A stretch of 64,000 bases of DNA from an uncultured Muribaculaceae bacterium (GCA_934667475.1 CAKUMB010000001.1:62001-126000), one strand, 5' to 3'. Shown: positions 24,713 to 33,619, numbered from the stretch's first letter. A program made the numbers and translations. The notes: a model not told the origin generated them from the sequence alone.

Positions 24713-25000
24713 TCACGGCCTCAACGCCACGGCGGCCAGCATGGCCAGCATGACGTAGGAAACCCAGCACAGTGCCAGCAGCACCCACGAAACCTCGGGA
24801 CGCTCGCACCTGGTGCGGTAGGCCGCATAGCAACTGAGCAGCACGTAGGCAGGCAGGCACAGCAGCAACAGTCGCATAGTGTCGTAGTCGCTGCCAGCCA
24901 CAGGCAGCACCGATAGCAGCCACGGCCAAAGCAGCAGCGGGACTATGGTGGCGCCTACCAGCAGGCGGTAGCGCACGGGAGGACGGCCGGAATTTTTCAT
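24713..25000 (-). CDS. Small hypothetical membrane protein
   Basis: A 95-residue protein with three predicted transmembrane helices (about 13-33, 42-60, 70-92) and a basic N-terminus (MKNSGRPPVRYR). Cys and Tyr lie in the loop between helices 2 and 3 (YRTRCERPEVSW). I recognise no family. It sits between the MBL hydrolase and the divergent nucleoside kinase. Confidence 0.6.
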   Translation of the reverse strand: MKNSGRPPVRYRLLVGATIVPLLLWPWLLSVLPVAGSDYDTMRLLLLCLPAYVLLSCYAAYRTRCERPEVSWVLLALCWVSYVMLAMLAAVALRP

Positions 25001-25202
25001 AACGCGTGAAAAAACACAGTGATTGGTTCGCTAAAAAATTTACTGTAATGCAAATATAGTGTTTTTTGGGGCTCGAAGTAGTCATTTTCTCCTTATTCGT
25101 TGCATTACAGCCACAATTGCAATTAAATTTAACCGCTTTGTTTAGCGGCATTGCGCTTTTTTGCGTACTTTAGCGCACATTCTAAAATTCAAAAACGACA
25201 CA

Positions 25203-26885
25203 ATGAAAGACAACGACAACAGCATACAGATTTTTTGTAAGAACACCAACGAATACATCGACGTTGACGGCGGCGACACACTGCAGGACGTGTACGACAC
25301 CCTTAGCAGCCGCCTTGGCATGAAGCCCATATGCGCCCGTGTGAACAATGTGACGCAAGACATGCACTTCGCCATCTACCGGCCCAAACTGGTGGAATAT
25401 CTCAGCGCCGACACAGCCACAGGCCGACGGGTGTACATACGCTCGCTGTGCATGATGCTATACAAGGCCATAACCGACCTGTATCCGGGCAAGCGGCTGC
25501 TGATTGACCACAGCGTGAGCAACGGCTACTACTGCATATTCAAGCACGAGACAGGCCCCGTGAGCACCGATGTGGTAAACGCCATAAAGGAGCGCATGCG
25601 CCAAATTGCCGAAGCCGACATCAAGTGGGTGAGGCGCGAGAGGCTCACGGCCGACGTAACAGAGATGTTCCGCAAGCAGTCGATGCCCGACAAGGTGCGC
25701 CTGCTTGAAAGCAAGCACGACATCTACACCACCTACTACAAGCTCGACAACGTGATCGACAGCTACTATGGTCCGCTGGCACCGTCAACGGGCTACATCA
25801 AGACGTTCGACCTTGTGCCCTACAAAGAAGGCATGCTGCTGCTCGGCCCCGACCGCGACGACATGAGCAAGCCGGCCAAGCCTGTGAAACAGGAAAAAAT
25901 GTTTCAGGCATTCACCGACTATGTGAACTTCAACTGCGTGATTGGCGTGGCCGACGTGGGCGAGCTTAACCGCGCCATTGCCGACCACCGCGCCTCCGAG
26001 CTGATTAATGTGGCCGAGGCGCTGCACAACAAGATGTTTGCAAAAATAGCCGACGACATCGCCACACGCTACCGCCAAGGCGGAGCGCGCGTGGTGCTCA
26101 TCGCCGGCCCGTCGTCGTCGGGTAAAACCACATCGTCGAAGCGGTTGGCCATTCAACTAATCACCAACTACATAGTGCCAAAGGTGATTTCGCTCGACAA
26201 CTATTTCGTTGACCGCGCCCACACGCCGCTCGACGAGAATGGCGACTACGACTACGAGGCCCTGCACGCACTCGACCTCGACCAGTTTAACGCCGACATC
26301 ACCGACCTGATTGCCGGCAAAGAAGTGAAAATGCCCACCTACAACTTTGAGACGGGAATGCGCGAATACCGCGGCAACACTCTGAAACTCGAGAAAAACA
26401 ACATACTGCTCATGGAAGGCATCCACGGCCTCAATCCCGAGCTCACGGCCCACATACCCGACGAAATGAAGTACCGCCTGTTTGTGTCGGCCCTTACCAC
26501 ACTCAACATCGACGACCACAACTGGATACCCACCTCCGACAACCGCCTGCTGCGCCGCATAGTGCGCGACTACAAATACCGCGCTGTGAGCGCACGCGAC
26601 ACCATAGCACGCTGGGGCAGCGTGCGCCGCGGTGAGGAAAAGTGGATTTTCCCCTATCAGGAGAATGCCGACGCCACATTCAACTCCTCGCTGCTGTTTG
26701 AACTGGCGGTGATGAAGAGCTACGTTGAGCCTGTGCTGCGACAGGTGCCCAACAACTGCCCCGAGTTTTCCGAAGCCCACCGCCTGCTGCAGTTCATGAG
26801 CTACTTCGAGCCTCTGGCCGAGCGCGACGTGCCCAGCACCAGCCTGCTGCGCGAGTTTTTGGGCGGCAGCAGCTTCCACTACTAA
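25203..26885 (+). CDS. TGS-domain nucleoside kinase (uridine kinase-like)
   Basis: A 560-residue cytoplasmic protein. The N-terminus has a TGS-like beta-grasp domain (about 1-60) and a region resembling the second additional domain of threonyl-tRNA synthetase (about 65-200). The C-terminal half (about 270-560) is a P-loop kinase: Walker A GPSSSGKTTSSKRLA, ISLDNYFVDR, and LLMEGIHGLNP, all as in uridine/phosphoribulokinase-family enzymes. The ThrRS-like N-terminus fused to a nucleoside kinase is a known domain arrangement in Bacteroidota and Firmicutes. The ATG at 25203 is preferred over 25161, since a TACTTTAG box lies at about 25164-25171. Confidence 0.88.
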   Translation: MKDNDNSIQIFCKNTNEYIDVDGGDTLQDVYDTLSSRLGMKPICARVNNVTQDMHFAIYRPKLVEYLSADTATGRRVYIRSLCMMLYKAITDLYPGKRLLIDHSVSNGYYCIFKHETGPVSTDVVNAIKERMRQIAEADIKWVRRERLTADVTEMFRKQSMPDKVRLLESKHDIYTTYYKLDNVIDSYYGPLAPSTGYIKTFDLVPYKEGMLLLGPDRDDMSKPAKPVKQEKMFQAFTDYVNFNCVIGVADVGELNRAIADHRASELINVAEALHNKMFAKIADDIATRYRQGGARVVLIAGPSSSGKTTSSKRLAIQLITNYIVPKVISLDNYFVDRAHTPLDENGDYDYEALHALDLDQFNADITDLIAGKEVKMPTYNFETGMREYRGNTLKLEKNNILLMEGIHGLNPELTAHIPDEMKYRLFVSALTTLNIDDHNWIPTSDNRLLRRIVRDYKYRAVSARDTIARWGSVRRGEEKWIFPYQENADATFNSSLLFELAVMKSYVEPVLRQVPNNCPEFSEAHRLLQFMSYFEPLAERDVPSTSLLREFLGGSSFHY

Positions 26886-26918
26886 ACGACTGGCGCGGAA
26901 GCGTGTTATAATAAAAGC

Positions 26919-26962
26919 AATCCGCCCGGCTCCAGACAAACATGGAACCGGGCGGATTAGTT
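26919..26962. terminator. Bidirectional terminator between convergent genes
   Basis: AATCCGCCCGG (26919-26929) pairs with CCGGGCGGATT (26948-26958); T-rich tracts follow on both strands (TTTTT on plus, TTTTATT on minus). It serves the nucleoside kinase and the convergent beta-helix gene. Confidence 0.8.
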
Positions 26963-26980
26963 TTTGCTAAGCTATGTACT

Positions 26981-28447
26981 TTACTTCTTGATGAACTTGA
27001 GCGACTGAGTGGCTGTGCGAGCCACATACACGCCGGGAGCGAGACCCTCAACGCTAAGTGCGCTCACCTTGCCCTGCGAGGCTGCCACAAGGCTGCCAGC
27101 CATAGTGTAGACTGCCACCTGCTGTGCTTCGGGCAGCACCACTGCCTGAATGGCGGGGCTGTATACGGCCTTTGCCTTCACATTCACGGCCTCAACACCT
27201 GTGGCCTTGCCTGCAGGCATGAATATCACCTGACCAAGGTTGGCATTGTCGGCCTTGTGAAACACCACCTTCTCAATGCTTACGCTGTCCTGAGTGGCCA
27301 CATTCCACACATTGCCCTGGGCATAAACCGTCTCGGCAGTGTTGTTATACAGGTCATACAGCACGCCGCCGTTACCATTGTTGCGGAACACATTTTCACC
27401 AGGGTTGTAGTCGTCGCCACTCTTATCTCCTACCTTGCCGAAGTTCATGTTCTTGCTTGAGCCAATCAGCGTCACACCCCACAGGTTGCCGTCAATCACG
27501 TTGCCCTTGACATATGTTGCGGCTGCGTTGCTGTAGATGCTTATGCCGCTGCCGCCATTGTTGGCGTTGGTTTCATATTTGTTGTTTATCAGCTTGTTGT
27601 CCTCGATAGACACATCCACCGAGCCAATCACCGTAACGCCATAGCGGTTGTCCTCCACATCGTTGTCCTTGATTATCACCTTGCAGTTGTGCGCCAGGTT
27701 GAGCATATTGCTCACGCCTATGCCGCCCACCTTGGTATACTGGCCGCCAATCACCTTGTTGCCAGTGATTTCCACATTATAGGCTTCGCTTGAGCCGCCG
27801 CAAGTGAGGTTGATTTGCGGGCGGTTGCTGTTGCCGGTGTTGTTGTGATAGAAGTAGTTGTTCTTAACCACGATGCCAATAGGCACATTTGCACCATTGC
27901 CCAATGCACCGGTAGTGCTCTCGATGAAGCGGCAGTTCGTCACCTCATTGCCCACCGACGAGCGGCTGAAGGTGAGGGCTGCTGCACTCACTTGCTTGCC
28001 GTTGTAGTAGCTGAACGTGCAGTTGTCGGCCTTGAGGTTGCCATTGTCGCTGCCAAATGCCACGCCGCCGTATTCAAAAGTGACGTTTTTCAGCACCGCC
28101 GAAGCATTGTCGCCATAAATGCGGAAGCCCTTGGGCTGCGCATCGGCGGCCGAACGGGTCACAGTGGCCGTGTCGCTCGGAGTCAGATCGGCATAGCCGT
28201 CGATGTTCACCTGCACGCCGTCGGCCAGCTTCACCACATCGCCGTTTTGCAGGCGCAGGGTGTCGCCATAAGCAATGCTTATAGCCTCATTCACCACATA
28301 GGCGCCATCCACTTTCTTCACACCACTTGTGTCGATTTTGCTGAGCGATTCAAATGTGTATACTTTTTTAGAACCATCGCTCACATATCCTGCGGTGGCT
28401 GTGGCCACTGCCGTGGCCGCTAATAACAGAGTAAATGTTTTCCTCAT
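26981..28447 (-). CDS. Secreted right-handed beta-helix protein with T9SS-like tail
   Basis: A 488-residue exported protein. The signal peptide is at about residues 1-20 (LLLAATAVATATAGY). The middle (about 100-400) is a ladder of parallel beta-helix repeats rich in Asn (NVTFEYGGVAF, NCRFIES, VKNNYFYHNN, ITGNKVIGG, IKDNDVEDN, IEDNKLINN, VKGNVIDGN), as in pectate-lyase or NosD-like folds. The C-terminal 70 residues form a sorting-domain-like sandwich (VAVYTMAGSLVAAS, GLAPGVYVARTA) ending FIKK, similar to type IX secretion signals. Probably a cell-surface carbohydrate-binding or -cleaving protein; no catalytic residues can be named. Monocistronic, with a promoter box at 28479-28486. Confidence 0.85.
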   Translation of the reverse strand: MRKTFTLLLAATAVATATAGYVSDGSKKVYTFESLSKIDTSGVKKVDGAYVVNEAISIAYGDTLRLQNGDVVKLADGVQVNIDGYADLTPSDTATVTRSAADAQPKGFRIYGDNASAVLKNVTFEYGGVAFGSDNGNLKADNCTFSYYNGKQVSAAALTFSRSSVGNEVTNCRFIESTTGALGNGANVPIGIVVKNNYFYHNNTGNSNRPQINLTCGGSSEAYNVEITGNKVIGGQYTKVGGIGVSNMLNLAHNCKVIIKDNDVEDNRYGVTVIGSVDVSIEDNKLINNKYETNANNGGSGISIYSNAAATYVKGNVIDGNLWGVTLIGSSKNMNFGKVGDKSGDDYNPGENVFRNNGNGGVLYDLYNNTAETVYAQGNVWNVATQDSVSIEKVVFHKADNANLGQVIFMPAGKATGVEAVNVKAKAVYSPAIQAVVLPEAQQVAVYTMAGSLVAASQGKVSALSVEGLAPGVYVARTATQSLKFIKK

Positions 28448-28478
28448 AACAGTAACAGTTTGTTTAATATTTGGGGTG

Positions 28479-28486
28479 CAAAATTA
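28479..28486 (-). promoter_or_regulatory. -7 box of the beta-helix gene
   Basis: TAATTTTG on the minus strand; a TTTA lies 19 bases upstream as a possible -33 element. The leader to the ATG at 28447 is about 25 bases. Confidence 0.5.
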
Positions 28487-28580
28487 ATAAATACTATTAA
28501 AGTTGTAAAGTATTGTGAGTAAAAAAATGTTTTTAACCCTTTATCACCATTAGTGGCAGGGGTGTTTCGGGGGTATTTAG

Positions 28581-28588
28581 TAACTTTG
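28581..28588 (+). promoter_or_regulatory. -7 box of the rdgB gene
   Basis: TAACTTTG, 36 bases before the ATG at 28625. It excludes the longer in-frame start at 28553. Confidence 0.5.
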
Positions 28589-28624
28589 CAGCAATTATTA
28601 ATGAGCAATCATAATCACAGCAAC

Positions 28625-29206
28625 ATGAAGAAAATTGTTTTTGCCACCAACAATGCACACAAGTTGCAAGAGTTGCGGCAAATAATGGACGGACTATATG
28701 ACGTGGTGGGCCTTGCCGACATAGGCTGCCACGACGACATTCCCGAAACGGCCGACACCATCGAGGGCAACGCGCTGCTAAAGGCGCAATATGTGAGCGA
28801 ACACTATGGCATGGACTGCTTCAGCGACGACACAGGTCTTGAAATAGAGGCCCTTGGCGGCGAGCCGGGGGTGATGTCGGCACGCTATGGCGGTGTGGCA
28901 CACGACAGCGAACGCAACATAAGCAAAGTGCTGAGCAAAATGCAGGGCCAGGCCAACCGCCGCGCGCGGTTCCGCACGGCCATTGCGCTGATTGCCGACG
29001 GACAGACGCACATATTCGAGGGCGAGGTGCGCGGCACCATACTCACCGAGCGACACGGCACTGGCGGTTTCGGATACGACAGCATATTCAAGCCCGATGA
29101 GGCCGACTGCACTTTTGCCGAAATGAGCGCCTACCAGAAAAACGCCATCAGCCACCGCGGCAGGGCCGTGGCAAAGCTGGCCGCATTCCTGGCCCAAAAG
29201 AACTAA
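28625..29206 (+). CDS. rdgB: Non-canonical purine NTP pyrophosphatase (RdgB/HAM1)
   Basis: House-cleaning enzyme that hydrolyses dITP, ITP and XTP to monophosphates. About 193 residues starting MKKIVFATNNAHKLQEL, the classic ATNNxxK triphosphate-binding motif. FSDDTGLEIEALGGEPGV, with the catalytic Asp, and FGYDSIF plus SHRGRA complete the family signature. Full length for the family. An ATG at 28601 could add eight residues. A small hairpin (CCTCTT-GCAT-AAGAGG, 29221-29236) with a T-rich tail after the stop is a likely weak terminator. Confidence 0.95.
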   Translation: MKKIVFATNNAHKLQELRQIMDGLYDVVGLADIGCHDDIPETADTIEGNALLKAQYVSEHYGMDCFSDDTGLEIEALGGEPGVMSARYGGVAHDSERNISKVLSKMQGQANRRARFRTAIALIADGQTHIFEGEVRGTILTERHGTGGFGYDSIFKPDEADCTFAEMSAYQKNAISHRGRAVAKLAAFLAQKN

Positions 29207-29220
29207 GACATGGGCTACAG

Positions 29221-29255
29221 CCTCTTGCATAAGAGGCCGCATTTTATTAATTTTG
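29221..29255 (+). terminator. Weak hairpin after rdgB, overlapping the next promoter
   Basis: CCTCTT-GCAT-AAGAGG (29221-29236) followed by CATTTTATT. The T-rich tail runs into TAATTTTG (29248-29255), the -7 box of the following HAD gene, so terminator and promoter seem to share bases. Confidence 0.45.
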
Positions 29256-29260
29256 TGTGC

Positions 29261-30136
29261 ATGCTAACTAACGACGACAACAATCATAAGGCCACCACGC
29301 TATATGTAAGCGACCTCGACGGCACGCTGCTCAACAGCGACACACTCCTCAGCGACACCACAGTGAAGCTGCTAAACAAGGCCATTGCCCACGGGGCTAT
29401 GTTCACGGTGGCCACGGCACGCACCCCGGCCACCGTCACCACCCTTATGAGCCGAGTGGCTGTGAAGCTGCCCATGATAGTGCTGGCAGGGGCCGCCATG
29501 TGGCACGATGCCGAGCGCACCTACAGCGATGTGCAGACCATAGGCGGCGACACCGTGAATGAGATTGCAGACGTGTTTGAACGCCACGGGCTGCACCCGC
29601 TCATCTACCGCCGCCACGGCGGAATGCTGCACGTGCGCCACTGCGGGCAGCTATCACCGCAAGAACAGCAGTTTGTGGCCGAGCGCACCGGGCTTGAGCT
29701 TAAACGATTCTACCTCGACGACAGCGAGCAGCAATACCGCGACGAAGCCGACGGTGAGGCAGTGCTGCTGTTTTCAATGCAGAAGCTCGACCGCCTTGAG
29801 CCCGTGTACAACGAAATAAAAAGCAACCCCAAATGCTCGGTGATGTTCTACCCCGACATTTTCGACCCCACTTCGGGCTTCATCGAAATCTACCGCGCCG
29901 GCTGCACCAAGGCGCAGGCCATTAGCAGGCTGGCCCGGCAGCTGGGAGCGGAACGCACGGTGGTGTTTGGCGACAACGGCAACGACCTGGCCATGATGCG
30001 CGCCGCCACCCACAGCGTGGCCGTGGCCAACGCCATTCCGGCCATAAAAGAGGCGGCAAGCGAAATCACCGGCACTAACAACGCCGACAGTGTGGCCCGC
30101 TGGATATGCGCCGACATGGGGCTCGACACCGACTGA
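29261..30136 (+). CDS. HAD-superfamily phosphatase (Cof-like)
   Basis: A 291-residue Cof-type HAD hydrolase. The nucleophile motif SDLDGTLL is near residue 17, the second motif Thr lies in TVATARTPA, and the Mg-binding motif is VVFGDNGNDLAMM near residue 238. The large C2 cap between them fits Cof/YkrA-type phosphatases of sugar phosphates or cofactors; substrate unknown. The ATG at 29261 lies only five bases after the -7 box TAATTTTG, so the mRNA may be leaderless; an upstream in-frame ATG at 29210 would lie before this promoter. Confidence 0.88.
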   Translation: MLTNDDNNHKATTLYVSDLDGTLLNSDTLLSDTTVKLLNKAIAHGAMFTVATARTPATVTTLMSRVAVKLPMIVLAGAAMWHDAERTYSDVQTIGGDTVNEIADVFERHGLHPLIYRRHGGMLHVRHCGQLSPQEQQFVAERTGLELKRFYLDDSEQQYRDEADGEAVLLFSMQKLDRLEPVYNEIKSNPKCSVMFYPDIFDPTSGFIEIYRAGCTKAQAISRLARQLGAERTVVFGDNGNDLAMMRAATHSVAVANAIPAIKEAASEITGTNNADSVARWICADMGLDTD

Positions 30137-30168
30137 CACACTCTTTTCCCCAAAAAAGAAGAATTGCA

Positions 30169-31422
30169 ATGAAGAAAAAGCCTATTATGCGAAATGTGGT
30201 GACAATGCGCAACATCTACGACAAGCGGCGCATTTGGAAGCTGGCACTGATGGCTGTGTCGGTGGCCATGGTGGGTGTTTTTCTTTACATATCAAACAAT
30301 CTGGTGAAAGACCTGGCCGAGCAGGAGCGCGACCGCATGGAGATTTGGGCCAACGCCACGCGCGAACTTGCCGCCATGGGCAGCGAGACCGCCACTGGCG
30401 AGCCAGCCATGCCCACCGACGTTGACTTTCTGCTCAACATCATCGAGCGCAACCACAACATACCCGTGCTGCTGGTTGACGACCGCGACAGCATATTGCT
30501 CAACCGCAACTTCCGCCTGCCTGAGCCCGTCGACAGCATGTCGCCCTACAACATATCGCCGCGAAACATGCAGTTTCTGAAGGAGCGGCTGGAACACCTC
30601 AAGAACTCCCAAAACAAGATTGAGATAAAAATCGACAACCACACCACCCAGTGGCTCTACTACGAAGACTCCACCGTGCTGCGCCGCCTGGCCTACTACC
30701 CCTACATTCAGCTGGCGGTGCTGCTGATATTCATTGCCGTGGCCTACTTTGCCCTGATAAGCGTGAAAAAGGCCGAGCAAAACAAGGTGTGGGTGGGACT
30801 GTCGAAAGAGACGGCACACCAGCTGGGCACACCCATATCGTCGCTCATGGCATGGACGCAGATGCTGCAGCAAATGGGCGTTGACGCCGATGTGGTGGCC
30901 GACATGGACAAAGATGTGCACCGCCTGTCGGTGATTGCCGACCGCTTCTCGAAAATAGGCTCGATGCCCGACAAGGAGCTGACCTTTATCAACGAGGCCG
31001 TGGAGCGCAGCCTCGACTATATGAGTTCGCGCATTCCGCGCCACGTGCACCTGAGCGTGGTCACCGACGACGCCCACAACTGCGGCGTGATGCTGTGCCA
31101 GTCGCTGTTTGAGTGGGTGATGGAAAACCTTACCAAAAACGCCGTCGACGCCATGGAAGGCGAGGGCGACCTCACCATAACGGTGGGCTGCGATGAGTCA
31201 AACGCTGTGATTATGGTGCGCGACAGCGGCAAGGGCATAGCCCGCAAAAACTTCAAAAATGTATTCACCCCCGGTTTCACCACCAAAAAGCGCGGCTGGG
31301 GTCTGGGGCTCACTCTGGTGAAACGCATCATTGAGGAGTATCACGGCGGCAAAATCTATGTCAAGGAGTCGGAATTGGGCAAGGGCACCACATTTGCCAT
31401 CGAAATACCCAAAGTGAGCTAA
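30169..31422 (+). CDS. Membrane-bound sensor histidine kinase
   Basis: A 417-residue kinase. Transmembrane helices at about 22-42 and 180-205 bracket a periplasmic sensor region of about 140 residues with no domain I can name. The cytoplasmic part has a non-standard H box (SKETAHQLGTPISSL, phospho-acceptor His), the N box (ENLTKNAVDAMEG), G1 (VRDSGKGI) and G2 (GWGLGLTLVKRI). No response regulator is adjacent, so it is an orphan. It starts 32 bases after the HAD gene and is probably co-transcribed. The HQLGTP motif puts it with the HPK4-like kinases common in Bacteroidota. Confidence 0.92.
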   Translation: MKKKPIMRNVVTMRNIYDKRRIWKLALMAVSVAMVGVFLYISNNLVKDLAEQERDRMEIWANATRELAAMGSETATGEPAMPTDVDFLLNIIERNHNIPVLLVDDRDSILLNRNFRLPEPVDSMSPYNISPRNMQFLKERLEHLKNSQNKIEIKIDNHTTQWLYYEDSTVLRRLAYYPYIQLAVLLIFIAVAYFALISVKKAEQNKVWVGLSKETAHQLGTPISSLMAWTQMLQQMGVDADVVADMDKDVHRLSVIADRFSKIGSMPDKELTFINEAVERSLDYMSSRIPRHVHLSVVTDDAHNCGVMLCQSLFEWVMENLTKNAVDAMEGEGDLTITVGCDESNAVIMVRDSGKGIARKNFKNVFTPGFTTKKRGWGLGLTLVKRIIEEYHGGKIYVKESELGKGTTFAIEIPKVS

Positions 31423-31444
31423 TTCTTTTCCATTGTGCCTTTTT

Positions 31445-32980
31445 CTACTTGCTTGATGGCATCGAGCGGTTTAGGGTGAGCATCGGGTCGATAATCGACC
31501 GGTCGTTGCTCAGCCGCGGTATTTTGCGCTGTCCGCCCAGCTTTCCGCCATCGCGGGCAAGCCACTCGTCGAAGAGTCCCGCACGGGCTACTACCACCGC
31601 CGGACGGTCGAGAAATATGTCGCCGCTGCGCTTGGCGTCGTAGTCGCTGTTGACGGCGCGCAGGCTGCTGTCGAGCACGCTGGCAAACTGCTCGAGGCTG
31701 CGCGGTGGCGCGGCAAACTCTATGAGCCACTGGTGGCGGCCCTTGCGCCCCTCGGCGGCATAGACGGGAGCTGCGGTGTAGTTGAGCACCTGCGCCCCGG
31801 TGATGCGCTGCGCCTCTGCTATGGCATGGTCGGCGTTATACACCATCAGTTCCTCGCCAAAGGCGTTGATGAAGCTGCGCGTGCGCCCGGCTATCTTAAT
31901 TTTCACAGGATTCAGCTGCTCAATGGTCACGGTGTCGCCTATGCGGTAGCGCCACAGGCCGTTGCATGCCGTTATCACAAGCTCGTAGGTGCGGCCCTGC
32001 TCTATTTCCCATATTGGATACACCTCGGGATGCAGGCTGCCGGAGTCTTCTATCGGCAGGAATTCAAAGAACACACCCGCATCGAGCAGCAGCAACATGG
32101 CCGTGGTATCCCACGACGACTGCACGGCAAAGAATCCCTCGCTGGCATTGTAGGTGTCGAGAAAGTGCATGCGGCTCATGTCGCACAGCCGCTCATACTG
32201 GGCACGATAGGGGGCAAAGGCTATGCCACCGTGGAAAAACACCTCAAGGTGCGGCCACACCTCGTGTATGCAGCTGGCCCCTGTGCGCTCGAGCACGCGC
32301 TTTATCACCGTGAGAAACCACGACGGCACGCCCGATATGTTGGTCACATCCTGGCCTATGCTGGCCTCCACCAGCGCCGGCAGCTTCTGGCTCCAGTCCT
32401 GCATAAGGGCCACATTCTTGCCCGGCACGCGAAACATGTTGACCACGGGGTTGATGTTCTCAATCAGATTGGCCGAAAGGTCGCCAACGCGCACCCCGGG
32501 CTTCAGCTTTAACTCGTTGGCAAAACTGCCGCCCAAAATGAAACCCTTACCCGAAAAAATGCGGCTGTCGGGCACCAGATTCAGGTAGTGGGCCACCACA
32601 TCGGTGGCTCCGCGGTAGTGGTTGAGCCTGAACGACTCTGGGGTGATGGGGATGTATTTACTCTTTCCGTCGCTCGTTCCCGACGACTGGGCAAAATTGA
32701 TGCACCGTCCAGGCCACAGCACATCTTTCTCGCCGTCGACCATGCGCATTATCTGTGGACGCAAATCCTCGTAGCGGTAGAGCGGAACTGTGGAGGCAAA
32801 CTGGCGGTAGGTGCGAATGCTCGAAAAATCGTAGTGACGGCCTATCTCGGTGAGCGACGCACGCTCGATGAGCTTCACCAGCTGGCCCTGCTGCACGCTG
32901 TCGGCGTGGTCGATGTATAGCAGGTGCTGACGCAGGCGGCCGGCAGTGTAGCTTCGCATTATTGTGGTGAAATTAAGCAT
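31445..32980 (-). CDS. GH3 auxin-responsive-promoter-family protein (acyl-amido synthetase-like)
   Basis: A 511-residue ANL-superfamily adenylating enzyme of the GH3 family. In plants GH3 enzymes couple amino acids to auxin or jasmonate through an acyl-adenylate. The three ATP-binding motifs are present: SSGTSDGKSKYIP near residue 95, YNASEGFF near residue 295, and YRIGDTV near residue 345. All are close to the plant consensus, so an active enzyme is expected. Bacterial members are common in Bacteroidota, but their substrates are not known to me. A TAAATTTG box at 33005-33012 is its probable promoter. Confidence 0.88.
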   Translation of the reverse strand: MLNFTTIMRSYTAGRLRQHLLYIDHADSVQQGQLVKLIERASLTEIGRHYDFSSIRTYRQFASTVPLYRYEDLRPQIMRMVDGEKDVLWPGRCINFAQSSGTSDGKSKYIPITPESFRLNHYRGATDVVAHYLNLVPDSRIFSGKGFILGGSFANELKLKPGVRVGDLSANLIENINPVVNMFRVPGKNVALMQDWSQKLPALVEASIGQDVTNISGVPSWFLTVIKRVLERTGASCIHEVWPHLEVFFHGGIAFAPYRAQYERLCDMSRMHFLDTYNASEGFFAVQSSWDTTAMLLLLDAGVFFEFLPIEDSGSLHPEVYPIWEIEQGRTYELVITACNGLWRYRIGDTVTIEQLNPVKIKIAGRTRSFINAFGEELMVYNADHAIAEAQRITGAQVLNYTAAPVYAAEGRKGRHQWLIEFAAPPRSLEQFASVLDSSLRAVNSDYDAKRSGDIFLDRPAVVVARAGLFDEWLARDGGKLGGQRKIPRLSNDRSIIDPMLTLNRSMPSSK

Positions 32981-33053
32981 TGCTGTGGTCTTTTTAATGT
33001 TTCACAAATTTACAATAAAATCGCGGCCCGCAGCCGCCGGTGGGCACAAAAAA

Positions 33054-33090
33054 TGCGTCCAGGCCACTTGCAAAGCATGGTCTGGACGCA
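33054..33090 (-). terminator. Terminator of the ribH operon
   Basis: TGCGTCCAG (33054-33062) pairs with CTGGACGCA (33082-33090), with a six-T run following on the minus strand. It lies 22 bases after the ribH stop. Confidence 0.8.
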
Positions 33091-33112
33091 CATGTGCGGT
33101 TGGGAAGCTGCT

Positions 33113-33604
33113 TTATTTCAGCGCCTGCTTGAAGGCCGCCATCTGCACAGCGGCATCGGCCGCCTCGGTGCCCTTGTTGCCCAGCGCGCCGCCAGCGCGG
33201 TCGATGGCCTGCTGCTGGTTTTCGGTGGTGAGCACACAGAATATCACGGGCACGTTGCCAGTGGCGTTAAGGTAGGCGCAGCCCTGGGTGGCATTGTCGC
33301 ACACATAGTCGAAGTGTGGAGTGCCGCCGCGAATCACGCAGCCTATCATTATCACAGCACTGAAGCGGCCAGTGCGGGCCAACTGCGAGGCGCCGAAGGT
33401 GAGTTCCACCGTGCCAGGCACACGGTGCGTCTCCACCGCGTTGGCCGGGTATCCGAGTTCGGCCAGGCGGTCGGTCACGCCCTTGAGCAGGGCATCAGTC
33501 ACTTCGGCATTCCACTCGGCAGCCACCACGCCCACCTTGAGTCCGGGCACATGTGGCAGCTTCACTGCCGCGCCGCGGTCGCTGCTTCTTAGTTCAGTTG
33601 ACAT
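33113..33604 (-). CDS. ribH: 6,7-dimethyl-8-ribityllumazine synthase
   Basis: Penultimate step of riboflavin synthesis: condenses the pyrimidine intermediate with dihydroxybutanone phosphate. The 163-residue protein shows AEWNAEVTDALL near residue 30 (substrate-binding), VPGTVELTFGA near residue 63 and GCVIRGGTPHFDYV near residue 92, with the catalytic His in PHFDYV. Length suits an icosahedral or pentameric lumazine synthase. It is 15 bases downstream of the GDPD/TPR ORF and ends at a strong terminator. No other rib genes are in the window. Confidence 0.96.
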   Translation of the reverse strand: MSTELRSSDRGAAVKLPHVPGLKVGVVAAEWNAEVTDALLKGVTDRLAELGYPANAVETHRVPGTVELTFGASQLARTGRFSAVIMIGCVIRGGTPHFDYVCDNATQGCAYLNATGNVPVIFCVLTTENQQQAIDRAGGALGNKGTEAADAAVQMAAFKQALK

Positions 33605-33619
33605 ATAGCTATTTTATTT

